Shown: in pieces, positions 10,787 through 18,872 of the stretch | Layout: every line of letters begins with the position of its first letter | How positions within the stretch are numbered: position 1 is the first letter of the stretch | NCBI RefSeq assembly: GCF_001315105.1 | Contig: NZ_BAZR01000001.1 | Coordinates: forward strand, 124,001 to 188,000 | DNA length: 64,000 nt | Direction of reading: 5' to 3' | DNA from: Paenibacillus sp. JCM 10914 | GTDB lineage: Bacteria > Bacillota > Bacilli > Paenibacillales > Paenibacillaceae | Program-made: the position numbers and the translations under genes | Notes under the pieces: generated by a model | Databases searched by the model: none | The model's input: only the letters and a program-made list of their open reading frames with translations | What the model was told of the DNA's origin: nothing

Positions 10787-11587
10787 ATGAAACTGTGGGA
10801 AGGGAATACGCCCGGATATGAATCCGTTGATGATAAGTTCGAGCCGTATATGACGCCTTATATATTGAATCATGACGAGCCTGGCAGTGCGGTATTGGTT
10901 CTGCCCGGAGGTGGGTATGTAGGGCGGGCCGAACATGAAGGAGAGCCCATCGCATTATGGTTGAACTCGGTGGGGGTATCGGCATTTGTTGTTCAGTATC
11001 GCGTGAATCCTTATCAGCACCCCTATCCGTTGATGGATGCCCAGCGCGCAATCCGGCTGGTCAGACATCACGCAGAGGAGTGGAATCTCGATCAGGAGCG
11101 GGTCGGTATCCTGGGATTCTCTGCTGGCGGGCATCTTGCGGCAACAGCAAGCACCCACTTTGATGATGGGGATCTTGAAGCGGAGGATCCGGTTGAGCGC
11201 CAGAGCTCGCGTCCGAATGCGTCGATTCTTTGTTACCCGGTCATATCGTTCGGGCAGTTCGGTCATGTCGGCTCGCTGCATAATTTGCTGGGTGAGCCGC
11301 CAGAGGCAGAATTGAAGCAAGCGCTGTCTCTGGAATTTGCCGTGAAACCGCTAACACCGCCCACCTTCCTGTGGCATACTGCAGATGATGCCGCTGTGCC
11401 GGTCGAGAACAGCTTCTTGTATGCGAGTGCGCTGCGCAAACTGCAAATCCCGTTCGAGCTTCATGTATTTCCGACGGGGCGGCATGGATTGGGGCTGGCC
11501 GAAGAAGATTCTGTCGTCGCAAAATGGACGGAGTTATGTGAAATTTGGCTGAGCGGGATTGGATTTCGTACAGTAACAAAGGGGTGA
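10787..11587 (+). CDS. Alpha/beta hydrolase, probable acetyl-carbohydrate esterase (BD-FAE/Axe-like)
   Basis: 266 residues without a signal peptide. The family motifs are visible: oxyanion-hole Gly-Gly-Gly-Tyr near residue 41, nucleophile elbow Gly-Phe-Ser-Ala-Gly-Gly-His (Ser112), acid Asp at about 200-201 (Thr-Ala-Asp-Asp) and His233 (Gly-Arg-His-Gly). Such enzymes remove acetyl groups from imported xylo-oligosaccharides. It is the last gene of the sugar locus and is preceded by a strong GGGGGG-type ribosome site. The exact substrate is inferred from context. Confidence 0.85.
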   Translation: MKLWEGNTPGYESVDDKFEPYMTPYILNHDEPGSAVLVLPGGGYVGRAEHEGEPIALWLNSVGVSAFVVQYRVNPYQHPYPLMDAQRAIRLVRHHAEEWNLDQERVGILGFSAGGHLAATASTHFDDGDLEAEDPVERQSSRPNASILCYPVISFGQFGHVGSLHNLLGEPPEAELKQALSLEFAVKPLTPPTFLWHTADDAAVPVENSFLYASALRKLQIPFELHVFPTGRHGLGLAEEDSVVAKWTELCEIWLSGIGFRTVTKG

Positions 11588-11733
11588 TACCGTTCTCTAT
11601 AAAATGACGTGAATCTGCATCATTTTCCGCCGTACAGGCACTTCTGGGCCGATGCCCACATACAATGGGAAGACGAGAAAACCGTGCGAGAAAAGGGCCG
11701 GTTGCATTGTAACTCCGCAGGAGGTGTCCCAAA

Positions 11734-12435
11734 GTGCCTGGATTGTTTACCGCAATTGCTTTGTTCATTAAAGAGTTGACCCTGCTCGTATCGTATGTGA
11801 AGAACAACGCGTTCCCGCAGCCTCTTACCGAGGAAGAGGAAGCTAAGCATCTGCAGCGAATGGCCGAAGGTGATCCTCAATCACGCAATAAGCTGATCGA
11901 GCATAACCTGCGCCTGGTTGCACACATCGTCAAGAAATTCGATAATACCGGTGAGGATCTGGAGGATCTGATCTCGATCGGAACGATCGGCTTAATCAAA
12001 GCGATTGAAAGCTTTCGTCCCAATAAGGGGACGAAGTTGGCGACGTTTGCTGCAAGATGTATCGAGAATGAGATTTTGATGCATCTTCGTTCACTTAAGA
12101 AGACACGTAAAGACGTTTCGCTGCACGATCCGATCGGAACAGATAAGGAAGGGAATGAAATTACATTAATTGACATTCTTGGAACCGAAGCCGATGATAT
12201 TGTGGATGCGGTGCAGTTGAAGATTGAGAAAAGCAAAATCTATCGCAACCTCGATATATTGGATGAGCGCGAGAAGGAAGTCGTTATCGGCCGTTTTGGA
12301 CTCGAGGCCGGCGGAGAAGAACGCACACAGCGGGAGATCGCGAAGGAACTCGGCATATCCCGCAGCTATGTCTCAAGAATAGAGAAGCGAGCCTTAATGA
12401 AGCTCTATCATGAATTCTATAAACAGAAAAGATAA
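11734..12435 (+). CDS. sigK: RNA polymerase sporulation sigma factor SigK (uninterrupted gene)
   Basis: 233 residues, very close to known pro-sigma-K. It starts with a hydrophobic pro-sequence of about 20 residues, which in Bacillus is removed by SpoIVFB, then the region 2 core ([12 protein letters not shown]) and a region 4 helix-turn-helix ([13 protein letters not shown]). It directs late mother-cell transcription during spore coat and cortex formation. The GTG start follows GGAGGTG. The gene is contiguous, so there is no skin-type element splitting it as in B. subtilis 168. Confidence 0.97.
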   Translation: MPGLFTAIALFIKELTLLVSYVKNNAFPQPLTEEEEAKHLQRMAEGDPQSRNKLIEHNLRLVAHIVKKFDNTGEDLEDLISIGTIGLIKAIESFRPNKGTKLATFAARCIENEILMHLRSLKKTRKDVSLHDPIGTDKEGNEITLIDILGTEADDIVDAVQLKIEKSKIYRNLDILDEREKEVVIGRFGLEAGGEERTQREIAKELGISRSYVSRIEKRALMKLYHEFYKQKR

Positions 12436-12450
12436 TCGGCATGATGAATC

Positions 12451-12501
12451 GAAGCGGCATTCCAAAGGTGCGACTGGTGCACACCTTCGGAATGCCGCTT
12501 C
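12451..12501 (+). repeat. Long inverted repeat after sigK (possible terminator)
   Basis: Two 20-base arms, 19 of 20 complementary, flank an 11-base loop 15 bases after the sigK stop. There is no run of Ts after the right arm, so it is not a classic terminator. It may stop or stabilise the sigK transcript. Confidence 0.55.
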
Positions 12502-12530
12502 GTGGTTAAACCAAGGGTCAAATGCTATGT

Positions 12531-12716
12531 CTAGAATAACAGCGAGAATCTGGGTAAGGAACGCTCAACAAACTCGGATATTCGTTCCTGCCATTTCAAT
12601 ACAAGCCGGATCAGAACCGGAGCCAGTATGCTTCCGATCGTCCCTAGAAGCTCTGAATGCATGGCATGGGAAGCGATAATGAACCCACAGGTTCCCCCAA
12701 TGAATTCAATCGACAT
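12531..12716 (-). CDS. Doubtful small hydrophobic ORF
   Basis: A 62-residue frame (a longer version starts at 12806) with two hydrophobic stretches (Ile-Glu-Phe-Ile-Gly-Gly and Ile-Gly-Ser-Ile-Leu-Ala-Pro-Val-Leu-Ile). No convincing ribosome site is seen before either start, and I do not recognise a family. Apart from this frame, the stretch 12502-12920 holds nothing I can support. Confidence 0.2.
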   Translation of the reverse strand: MSIEFIGGTCGFIIASHAMHSELLGTIGSILAPVLIRLVLKWQERISEFVERSLPRFSLLF

Positions 12717-12922
12717 ATAACGTTTGATGTTTGATAAAGCGATGACATAAATGACAAAATCATGACGGGGGCTTGCATGCAGCAATCGTTGCTCCCTCCC
12801 TTCCACTCCTCCCTCCTCTCGCCCTGCTCCAGTTGCGTGGAGGGATTTCTAATGCCATCCTATGTCTTTTTATAACTCTTTATGTCTTCTACACAAGAAC
12901 ATACGTGCAGAAACGCCAACAA

Positions 12923-12953
12923 CCAACCGTCTTGTCCAAAGAACGACGGTTGG
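12923..12953 (-). terminator. Hairpin downstream of the 92-residue gene
   Basis: Perfect 9-base arms (CCAACCGTC and GACGGTTGG) with a 13-base loop lie just after the stop of the minus-strand gene at 12967. The trailing T-rich tract is weak, so the terminator role is tentative. Confidence 0.45.
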
Positions 12954-12966
12954 ATGTGACAGGGCT

Positions 12967-13245
12967 TTACTCGGGTTTCTCTTGTCCTGGATCGGCCTGG
13001 ATGCTTTCATCCGCCCCGGGAAAATCACGTTTGATCCCCATATGCAGCTTGCGATCTTCATAATCAAAGCGGTTTGGCGGTCTCTGATCTGCGCGCCACG
13101 GGCTGCTCTTGCCCAGTGATTCACTGCGAAGATCAGAGCCGTATGGCCCTTCGGGAAATTCCTCCGGTGCCAGATCGTTGCGTTGAGACTCCACCGTGCC
13201 TAAATCGGTATGCTCATTACGGTCTTCCTTCATGAATCCGTTCAT
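12967..13245 (-). CDS. Small hydrophilic protein of unknown function (92 residues)
   Basis: A charged, Pro-, Asp- and Glu-rich soluble protein with no membrane segment or signal. It is likely real: the ATG at 13245 follows AGGGGGC by 6 bases, the composition is protein-like, and a hairpin follows the stop. It stands alone between sigK and the epimerase gene. I do not recognise a characterised family. The low-complexity, probably disordered sequence is typical of small spore or cytosolic proteins of Bacillales, but that is only a guess. Confidence 0.6.
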   Translation of the reverse strand: MNGFMKEDRNEHTDLGTVESQRNDLAPEEFPEGPYGSDLRSESLGKSSPWRADQRPPNRFDYEDRKLHMGIKRDFPGADESIQADPGQEKPE

Positions 13246-13313
13246 TGAAGAGCCCCCTTGAACAAGGTAATAACTACCGTTTCAGTGTGCCCTTTTGTTG
13301 TGGAATCATGCAC

Positions 13314-14150
13314 CTACAAGCCAGCTTGGCCGAACACTTGATCAAACGCAGTGCGTGATTTGGCGACCAATTGTTCAGGGGAGTCTACCGGTGCGGTCTG
13401 GGTTAGAATCTCTTGGGTTACCGGTCCGGTATAACCGATATCGCGAAGCGCCTTCAGGAAAGAAGGCAGATCAATGACGCCTTCTCCAGGGTAGACACGG
13501 TCGTTGTCCAGTACCTCTTCAACAGGTACGTCCTTAGCGTCATTGATATGAACGTGAACGATTTGATCTGCTCTTAAGTTATGAATGTCCGAGACATTCA
13601 GGTTGTTGGTATACCAATGATAGGCATCATAGAGCAGTCCCACATTAGGTTCTCCAATCGCATCGATCCACTGCAGCGTCTCCTCAACCGTCCAGATAAA
13701 GGGATTCTTCCAAGCTGTTCTCAGATGATGAGGTCCGACAAATTCGAGAGCCAGAGAAATGCCGTAGGCACCAAGTATGACGGCGCATGTACGAAGCCGC
13801 TTGGTCGCAATGGCCATGAACGAAGCGGACGGCATATCGGTTGACGGCAAAATATAGGTGCAGCAGCGTGTACCGCCGAGCACCTTAGCTGCGGCCGCGG
13901 CTGCGGGCAAATTCACGAGCCCTTCCAGAAATTGTTCGTCCGTACCTCTCCATTCCACTGGGAGTCCTATGGCTCCAAGCTTTATTTGATGGGAGGCCAG
14001 CAGATCCACTGCAGCTCCCTCTCCTAGTCGATCAATCAGAGCCTTGGCGTCCAGATCTACGCATTGAAATCCATAACGGGATGCCAGTTCGATCAATTGG
14101 ATATCGCTTTCAAGTTTGCCGAGTCCTGCGCTTGTTAAACCTTGCAGCAT
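13314..14150 (-). CDS. Sugar phosphate isomerase/epimerase family protein (TIM barrel)
   Basis: 278 residues with the xylose-isomerase-like TIM-barrel pattern. Metal-site positions appear in order: Glu in 'LALEFVGP' (about 135), Asp/His in 'LYDAYHW' (about 174-177), His in 'VHVHIND' (about 200), and a late Glu in 'VTQEIL' (about 245). This family isomerises or epimerises sugars, inosose or hydroxypyruvate; the substrate cannot be told. It is transcribed away from the CE7 esterase gene and shares a 220-base AT-rich divergent control region with it. Confidence 0.85.
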   Translation of the reverse strand: MLQGLTSAGLGKLESDIQLIELASRYGFQCVDLDAKALIDRLGEGAAVDLLASHQIKLGAIGLPVEWRGTDEQFLEGLVNLPAAAAAAKVLGGTRCCTYILPSTDMPSASFMAIATKRLRTCAVILGAYGISLALEFVGPHHLRTAWKNPFIWTVEETLQWIDAIGEPNVGLLYDAYHWYTNNLNVSDIHNLRADQIVHVHINDAKDVPVEEVLDNDRVYPGEGVIDLPSFLKALRDIGYTGPVTQEILTQTAPVDSPEQLVAKSRTAFDQVFGQAGL

Positions 14151-14370
14151 GATGCATCGTCTCCAATCGCTTTTATATTATCATTTCTATTATGATATGA
14201 TCCTCCCTATAAATCTATGATAGTTTATATTTTTTATTAAAAAACGATAAAGAACTATATATAAGGGTAGCCCATAACTTGCTAGATGGTAGAGGGATTT
14301 CCGAACGCATGCCGAAGTATCCTTTTAGAGATGGTTATATATCATAGTTGAAGAGGGGACAGTCTGTACA

Positions 14371-15336
14371 ATGAATACGATTGAAGCACGCAAGTTCGAA
14401 CTCGGGCACTTGCGTCCGGTGCCAACGATGGATGAATCAGCAATAAACCAATTCTGGGATGAAATATTGAAGCAGCACAGCAACAGGTCGCTGCATATGA
14501 CAAGCGAGCCCGAAGCTACACCTTATCCGTATATGAATGTAGACAAAATAACCTATCACGGTTTTGACGCCACACCGATACATGCCTGGTATATTACGCC
14601 TGCGGCAGATCTGGCAAGCGAAGGGGCCAGGCCTTGCATCGTTACATTTCCGGGTTACTCGGGGGACCGAGGGTTCCCCGAACGCTATGCGCATTGGCTT
14701 ATGCTTGGGTATGCCGTGCTCGCCGTTGATGTCAGGGGACAGAGCGGGGAGACGGGAAATCTGATGCCGATGGAATCCGGCGTTGTGAAGGGGTGGGTAA
14801 GTCAAGGCATAACCGATTTACACCGCTCGTATTATATGGCGCTTGCATTAGACGGCGTGAGAGCGGTGGAGGTAGCGGCACAGCAACCGGGTATCGATCC
14901 AGACAAAATCGCCGTTGTCGGAGGAAGCCAAGGGGGCGGGCTCGCTCTATTGACCGCTGCTTTGAACCCGAGGGTAGCGGCTGTGGTTGCCGATATTCCG
15001 AATATGTGCCGGATGGATTACGGTATATTGCATTCCGTCAGCTCTTTGAATGAGATCGCCCAGTATATTAAACGTTATCCAGATCAGCTTGATCTCATCC
15101 TGACACATCTTGCTCATTTTGATATGATGAACCTCGCTCCCAGAATCAAAGCGCCCGTCATGGTATCCGTAGGCTGGAAAGACACGATCTGTATGCCGGA
15201 GACGATCTATGCGGCATATAATCGGATCGAAACGGAAAAGGTGATCAAGGATTACCCGTTCTCCGGACACGAAGTGAATGAGTTCCAGAAGCGAGAAGCG
15301 GTCCACTTCCTTGGGCGAGTTTTTAATAATGGATGA
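14371..15336 (+). CDS. Acetyl esterase of carbohydrate esterase family 7 (cephalosporin-C deacetylase/acetylxylan esterase)
   Basis: 321 residues, the usual length for CE7 subunits, with no signal peptide. The signature motifs are all present: Arg-Gly-Gln at 122-124, nucleophile Gly-Gly-Ser-Gln-Gly-Gly (Ser186), Asp271 in Trp-Lys-Asp and His300-Glu. These hexameric cytoplasmic enzymes deacetylate short acetylated xylo-oligosaccharides. It is a single gene with AGAGGGGAC before the ATG and belongs functionally with the sugar locus to the left. Confidence 0.94.
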   Translation: MNTIEARKFELGHLRPVPTMDESAINQFWDEILKQHSNRSLHMTSEPEATPYPYMNVDKITYHGFDATPIHAWYITPAADLASEGARPCIVTFPGYSGDRGFPERYAHWLMLGYAVLAVDVRGQSGETGNLMPMESGVVKGWVSQGITDLHRSYYMALALDGVRAVEVAAQQPGIDPDKIAVVGGSQGGGLALLTAALNPRVAAVVADIPNMCRMDYGILHSVSSLNEIAQYIKRYPDQLDLILTHLAHFDMMNLAPRIKAPVMVSVGWKDTICMPETIYAAYNRIETEKVIKDYPFSGHEVNEFQKREAVHFLGRVFNNG

Positions 15337-15413
15337 TATCTAGCGCAAGTCACATATATGTCACTTTATATAACATAAATTAGTAATGTGTTATTGTTTT
15401 TCATGTAAATCTA

Positions 15414-15441
15414 TTGACAAACCCTCATAATCGCCTATAAT
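15414..15441 (+). promoter_or_regulatory. Consensus sigma-A promoter for the MpsC-family gene
   Basis: TTGACA at 15414-15419 and TATAAT at 15436-15441 are both perfect matches, with a 16-base spacer. It lies 89 bases before the ATG at 15530, leaving an untranslated leader of about 80 bases. Confidence 0.85.
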
Positions 15442-15529
15442 AAACCCTAAGGACAGAGAAAACTCGATAAACACCCTATAACCTACCCCGGTCAATGTGA
15501 TGTTATCTTACACAAAGGGATGTTGAACC

Positions 15530-15904
15530 ATGATGACAACTGGCGAACTCAAACAAGATCTTTTGAGGGTTTACAACGCGATAAATAAGAAAATATTTAA
15601 CGTGGGTGTAAAGCAGCAAAAGGTAGATTTCGTTGGGAACAAAATCATCATCGTTTCGAGGAATAGTAGAGTCCCCGTCCTTAAACTGCTGGATGAGAAT
15701 TACCCCCTCTCTACCCGGCAGTTGGACCACCTTTTATTCCAGGTATTCAAGCAGGAGATCAAAGCCTGCCTTGAAGAGCAGTTTCAATTTAAAATCATCA
15801 CTATTCTTAAAGATTATGATGCAGCGACCGAATACTCCGGTACCATTGTTTTCTTGGAGCAGGATGTGGAATCATATCTGAACGACATGTTTGAACTCGA
15901 GTAG
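15530..15904 (+). CDS. DUF2294/MpsC-family protein
   Basis: 124 residues, a complete single domain. The family is named after a component reported with a sodium-translocating membrane-potential system, but the biochemical role is not settled. Visible features are an N-terminal helical part, the pattern 'RNSRVPVLKLL', and a C-terminal acidic helix. No membrane segment is present. It stands alone with its own consensus promoter and terminator, so expression is probably strong in growing cells. The family call is from overall sequence pattern. Confidence 0.65.
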   Translation: MMTTGELKQDLLRVYNAINKKIFNVGVKQQKVDFVGNKIIIVSRNSRVPVLKLLDENYPLSTRQLDHLLFQVFKQEIKACLEEQFQFKIITILKDYDAATEYSGTIVFLEQDVESYLNDMFELE

Positions 15905-15917
15905 AGAGCGGGCTAAT

Positions 15918-15983
15918 CGTCAGTTTAGTACCAAGGTGCATGTTTAATGCGCGTATCCTTGGGGCTGGACTGGCGATTTTTTG
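15918..15983 (+). terminator. Terminator after the MpsC-family gene
   Basis: Arms of about 19 bases (beginning CGTCAG, ending CTGGCG, with G-T pairs) enclose a 20-base loop and are followed by TTTTTTG. It lies 13 bases after the stop. Confidence 0.75.
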
Positions 15984-16061
15984 TTACATCCGCTTTTGAA
16001 AATAAATATGGATGATTTCAGAAAATGGGGGCTGGCATGATGAAAAGAAAGGGGAATGGAT

Positions 16062-16841
16062 ATGACTCACAAGATTGAAATTTCAGGCGTCAGCAAATGG
16101 TTTCGCAGACACGGCGAGGAGATTGCCGCCATGCGAGAAACGAGCCTGTCGATCGAAGAAGGGCGATTCGTCAGCATTATTGGACCAAGCGGATGCGGCA
16201 AATCGACCTTGTTCAACATTATTGCGGGTTTGATGCCGCCATCCACCGGCAAGGTCTTGGCTGATGGGCAGGATATCGTGGGCAAGACCGGATACGTGGG
16301 TTATATGCTGCAAAAGGATATGCTGCTGCCTTGGCGCACCATTCTCGATAATATCATTTTAGGCATGGAAGTGCGTGGTATCCCTTATAAGGAAGCAACG
16401 GAGAGAGCGCTGCCGTTAATGGAGAAGTACGGTCTTAAGGGCTTTGACAAGCACTATCCAAGAGAACTATCCGGCGGGATGAAGCAGCGGGCCGCCTTGC
16501 TGCGTACCTTGCTGTACGATCGGGATATCATTTTGCTGGACGAGCCATTCGGTGCCCTGGACGCGCAGACCAGGCTGACGATGCAGAATTGGCTGCTTCA
16601 GATCTGGGAGGATTTTGGCAAGACCGTGCTGTTTGTGACGCACGATATTGATGAAGCGATCTATCTGTCGGATGACATCTACGTCTTCTCGTCCAGACCC
16701 GGACGAATTAAATCTAAGATTACCGTTACGATGGAGCGTCCGCGCAAGACAGAGGATATGACCTCCCCGGCCTTTATGGAATTGAAGCACCACTTGATGG
16801 ATTTATTGTCTGCAGGGCATGAGGAAGAGCAAATATCGTAA
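16062..16841 (+). CDS. ABC transporter ATPase, SsuB/TauB type
   Basis: About 259 residues with every ATPase motif: Walker A Gly-Pro-Ser-Gly-Cys-Gly-Lys-Ser-Thr, Q-loop in 'LQKDMLLPW', signature Leu-Ser-Gly-Gly-Met-Lys-Gln-Arg, Walker B 'ILLDEPFGALD' and H-loop His in Thr-His-Asp. The 'LPWRT' after the Q-loop is typical of nitrate, taurine and pyrimidine-precursor importers. The ATG at 16062 follows AAAGGGG at normal spacing; the ATG at 16056 is too close to it. First gene of a four-gene operon. Confidence 0.93.
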   Translation: MTHKIEISGVSKWFRRHGEEIAAMRETSLSIEEGRFVSIIGPSGCGKSTLFNIIAGLMPPSTGKVLADGQDIVGKTGYVGYMLQKDMLLPWRTILDNIILGMEVRGIPYKEATERALPLMEKYGLKGFDKHYPRELSGGMKQRAALLRTLLYDRDIILLDEPFGALDAQTRLTMQNWLLQIWEDFGKTVLFVTHDIDEAIYLSDDIYVFSSRPGRIKSKITVTMERPRKTEDMTSPAFMELKHHLMDLLSAGHEEEQIS

Positions 16842-16865
16842 GCGAGTTGAACAGGAGGGAATTCC

Positions 16866-17747
16866 ATGGAAACCGCACGTAAAGAAGCGTTTATTGTACA
16901 TGCTGTATCACCGGGCGAACCGGCGAAGGGCACGGCTGTAAGGCCGGAGGTTGTGCCATTCATTTTGGATGAAGAGGCGATGGAGCGTCGCCGAAACCGC
17001 AGGATTCTATGGGGGCGCACGGGTGTAGCGCTGTTGATATTTTTGGTATGGGAGGTGTTTACCCGGCTTGGTCTGCTGGATTCCTATTACTGGAGCAGCC
17101 CGAGCGCGATTTTGTCCACGACCTGGATTCAGTTGACCGAAGGTACTCTGTTACGTGACATTACCTACACTTCCGGTTCTACGCTGCTGGGCTTTGTATT
17201 TGGGACTTTTCTCGGCGCGCTGCTCGGATTATCGTTCTGGTGGTCCAGGTCGTATGCCGGCATCAGCGAACCGTATCTTATTATCTTGAATGCGATGCCG
17301 AAGCTCGCCTTAGCCCCGGTGCTTGTCATTCTGTTAGGGATCGGGTTCTTCTCCAAAGTGGCGCTGGCTTTCTCGATGACGGTCGTCGTCTCGGCATTGT
17401 CCGCTTACAGCGGGGTTAAGAGCGTGGACCCAGATATGGAAAAACTGATGTATTCGCTTGGTGCGAAGCGCCATCAAGTATTCACGAAAGTCGTTGTGCC
17501 TTGGTCCATGCCGTGGATTATCAGCAGCCTTCGTATCAATATCGCCCTGGCACTCGCAGGAGCGATTGTAGGAGAATTCATCGCTTCCAGTCAGGGTGTC
17601 GGGCGTATGATCATGTACGCAGGCACCATACTCGATATTAACTTGGTCTGGGTCGGCGTTGTGGTATTGTCGCTCTTATCTATGGTGATGTACTTCGGCG
17701 TGGTGGTGCTTGAGAAGTGGTTATCCAAAGGTTTGGCTAAGCAATAG
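16866..17747 (+). CDS. ABC transporter permease, SsuC/TauC type
   Basis: 293 residues. A soluble N-terminus of about 50 residues precedes about six membrane segments; the EAA loop is seen near residues 195-215 (Met-Tyr-Ser-Leu-Gly-Ala-Lys-Arg). It is the membrane channel for the ATPase encoded 24 bases upstream. The ATG follows CAGGAGGG. Confidence 0.92.
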   Translation: METARKEAFIVHAVSPGEPAKGTAVRPEVVPFILDEEAMERRRNRRILWGRTGVALLIFLVWEVFTRLGLLDSYYWSSPSAILSTTWIQLTEGTLLRDITYTSGSTLLGFVFGTFLGALLGLSFWWSRSYAGISEPYLIILNAMPKLALAPVLVILLGIGFFSKVALAFSMTVVVSALSAYSGVKSVDPDMEKLMYSLGAKRHQVFTKVVVPWSMPWIISSLRINIALALAGAIVGEFIASSQGVGRMIMYAGTILDINLVWVGVVVLSLLSMVMYFGVVVLEKWLSKGLAKQ

Positions 17748-17808
17748 CTAACAATAGAGCTGCCAGCGTGAATGGATATGCAATTTATTTGAAAAAAGGG
17801 GCGTTTAT

Positions 17809-18849
17809 ATGCGGATGAGGATGGGAAAATGGCCGATGTTGCTTGCACTGGTTATGGTTACAAGCCTGCTTGGAGCGTGTGGAAACGGTAAGGCAGAGAG
17901 TGCCGCTACCGCCTCCGGAGGCGGGAAGTTGAAGAAGATCGTCATTGCCGAGCCGCTTCACTCTACCGGTTATCTTCCGTTGTATGTGGCTCAGCGAGAG
18001 GGATTTTTCGAGAAGAGAGGACTAGATGTCGAAGTCATACAAGCTGCTGGAGGAGCACATGTGGCAGCGGTTGTAAGTGGGGATGCTTGGGGCGTCATTG
18101 GGGGAACCGAGTCTAATGCCTTGGCGAACAACAATAACTCGGACCCGATTATCTCGGTAGTCAACGTGGTCAATCGTGCCAATGTGTATCTGATGGCGAA
18201 GAAGGGCACAGCGCCTGCAAGCCAGTCACCAGAGGATTTAAAAGCATTTTTGCAAGGGAAAAAGATTAATGCTGGCCGGCATGGAGGCACCCCGAACTTA
18301 CTAACCCGTTATTTATTAATCCAGCTTGGACTTGACCCGGAGAAGGATGTGCAGCTGTTGGAGCCAGCCGACGGCTCCACGGTTGTAACGATGGTGCAGC
18401 AAGGAGCAGCCGATATCGCTAATGGTGCCGAACCTCAGATCAGCGATGGCATCGCGAAGGAGGTCTGGGAAGAGCCTTTCTACAAGTTCCATGATCTCGG
18501 TGATTTCTCCTATTCCGTAATAAGTGTAAAGAAGTCGACCATCGAGAAGGACCCGGCAACGGTGCAAAGCTTTACCGATGCCATTGTCGAGGCGCTTGAA
18601 GTGGTGCAGAGCGATAAGGAATTGGCGATGAATCATTTGAAAGCCGAGTTTCCTACGCTTGCCGACGAGGCGCTGCAAGCAGCCATAGATCGGGCCTACA
18701 CGGATGCTCTGTGGAGCTTGGACGGACTGATTTCCGAGGATGCCCTCAAGCATGACATGGATGTCATGATCCAAACCGGCATTTTCAAAGGCGAGTATAC
18801 GTACGAGTCGCTGGTAGATATGCAGTTTGTCAACAACGCTAAGAAATAA
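17809..18849 (+). CDS. ABC transporter substrate-binding lipoprotein (SsuA/NMT1-like)
   Basis: 346 residues. The signal peptide ends in lipobox Leu-Leu-Gly-Ala-Cys, so the protein is lipid-anchored outside the membrane. The mature part has the SsuA/ThiY-like start 'HSTGYLPLYVAQREGFFEKRG'. Members bind aliphatic sulfonates, nitrate, thiamine-precursor pyrimidines or other small nitrogen compounds. The adjacent amidohydrolase favours a nitrogen-containing ligand, but that is inference. The stop overlaps the first possible start of the next gene. Confidence 0.9.
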   Translation: MRMRMGKWPMLLALVMVTSLLGACGNGKAESAATASGGGKLKKIVIAEPLHSTGYLPLYVAQREGFFEKRGLDVEVIQAAGGAHVAAVVSGDAWGVIGGTESNALANNNNSDPIISVVNVVNRANVYLMAKKGTAPASQSPEDLKAFLQGKKINAGRHGGTPNLLTRYLLIQLGLDPEKDVQLLEPADGSTVVTMVQQGAADIANGAEPQISDGIAKEVWEEPFYKFHDLGDFSYSVISVKKSTIEKDPATVQSFTDAIVEALEVVQSDKELAMNHLKAEFPTLADEALQAAIDRAYTDALWSLDGLISEDALKHDMDVMIQTGIFKGEYTYESLVDMQFVNNAKK

Positions 18850-18872
18850 TGAACAAGAGGGGAGACTTTAAC

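Noticed and set aside
11241..11807. 188-codon minus-strand frame across the esterase end and sigK start
   Set aside because: It overlaps two well-supported genes and has Arg/Pro/His-rich shadow composition.
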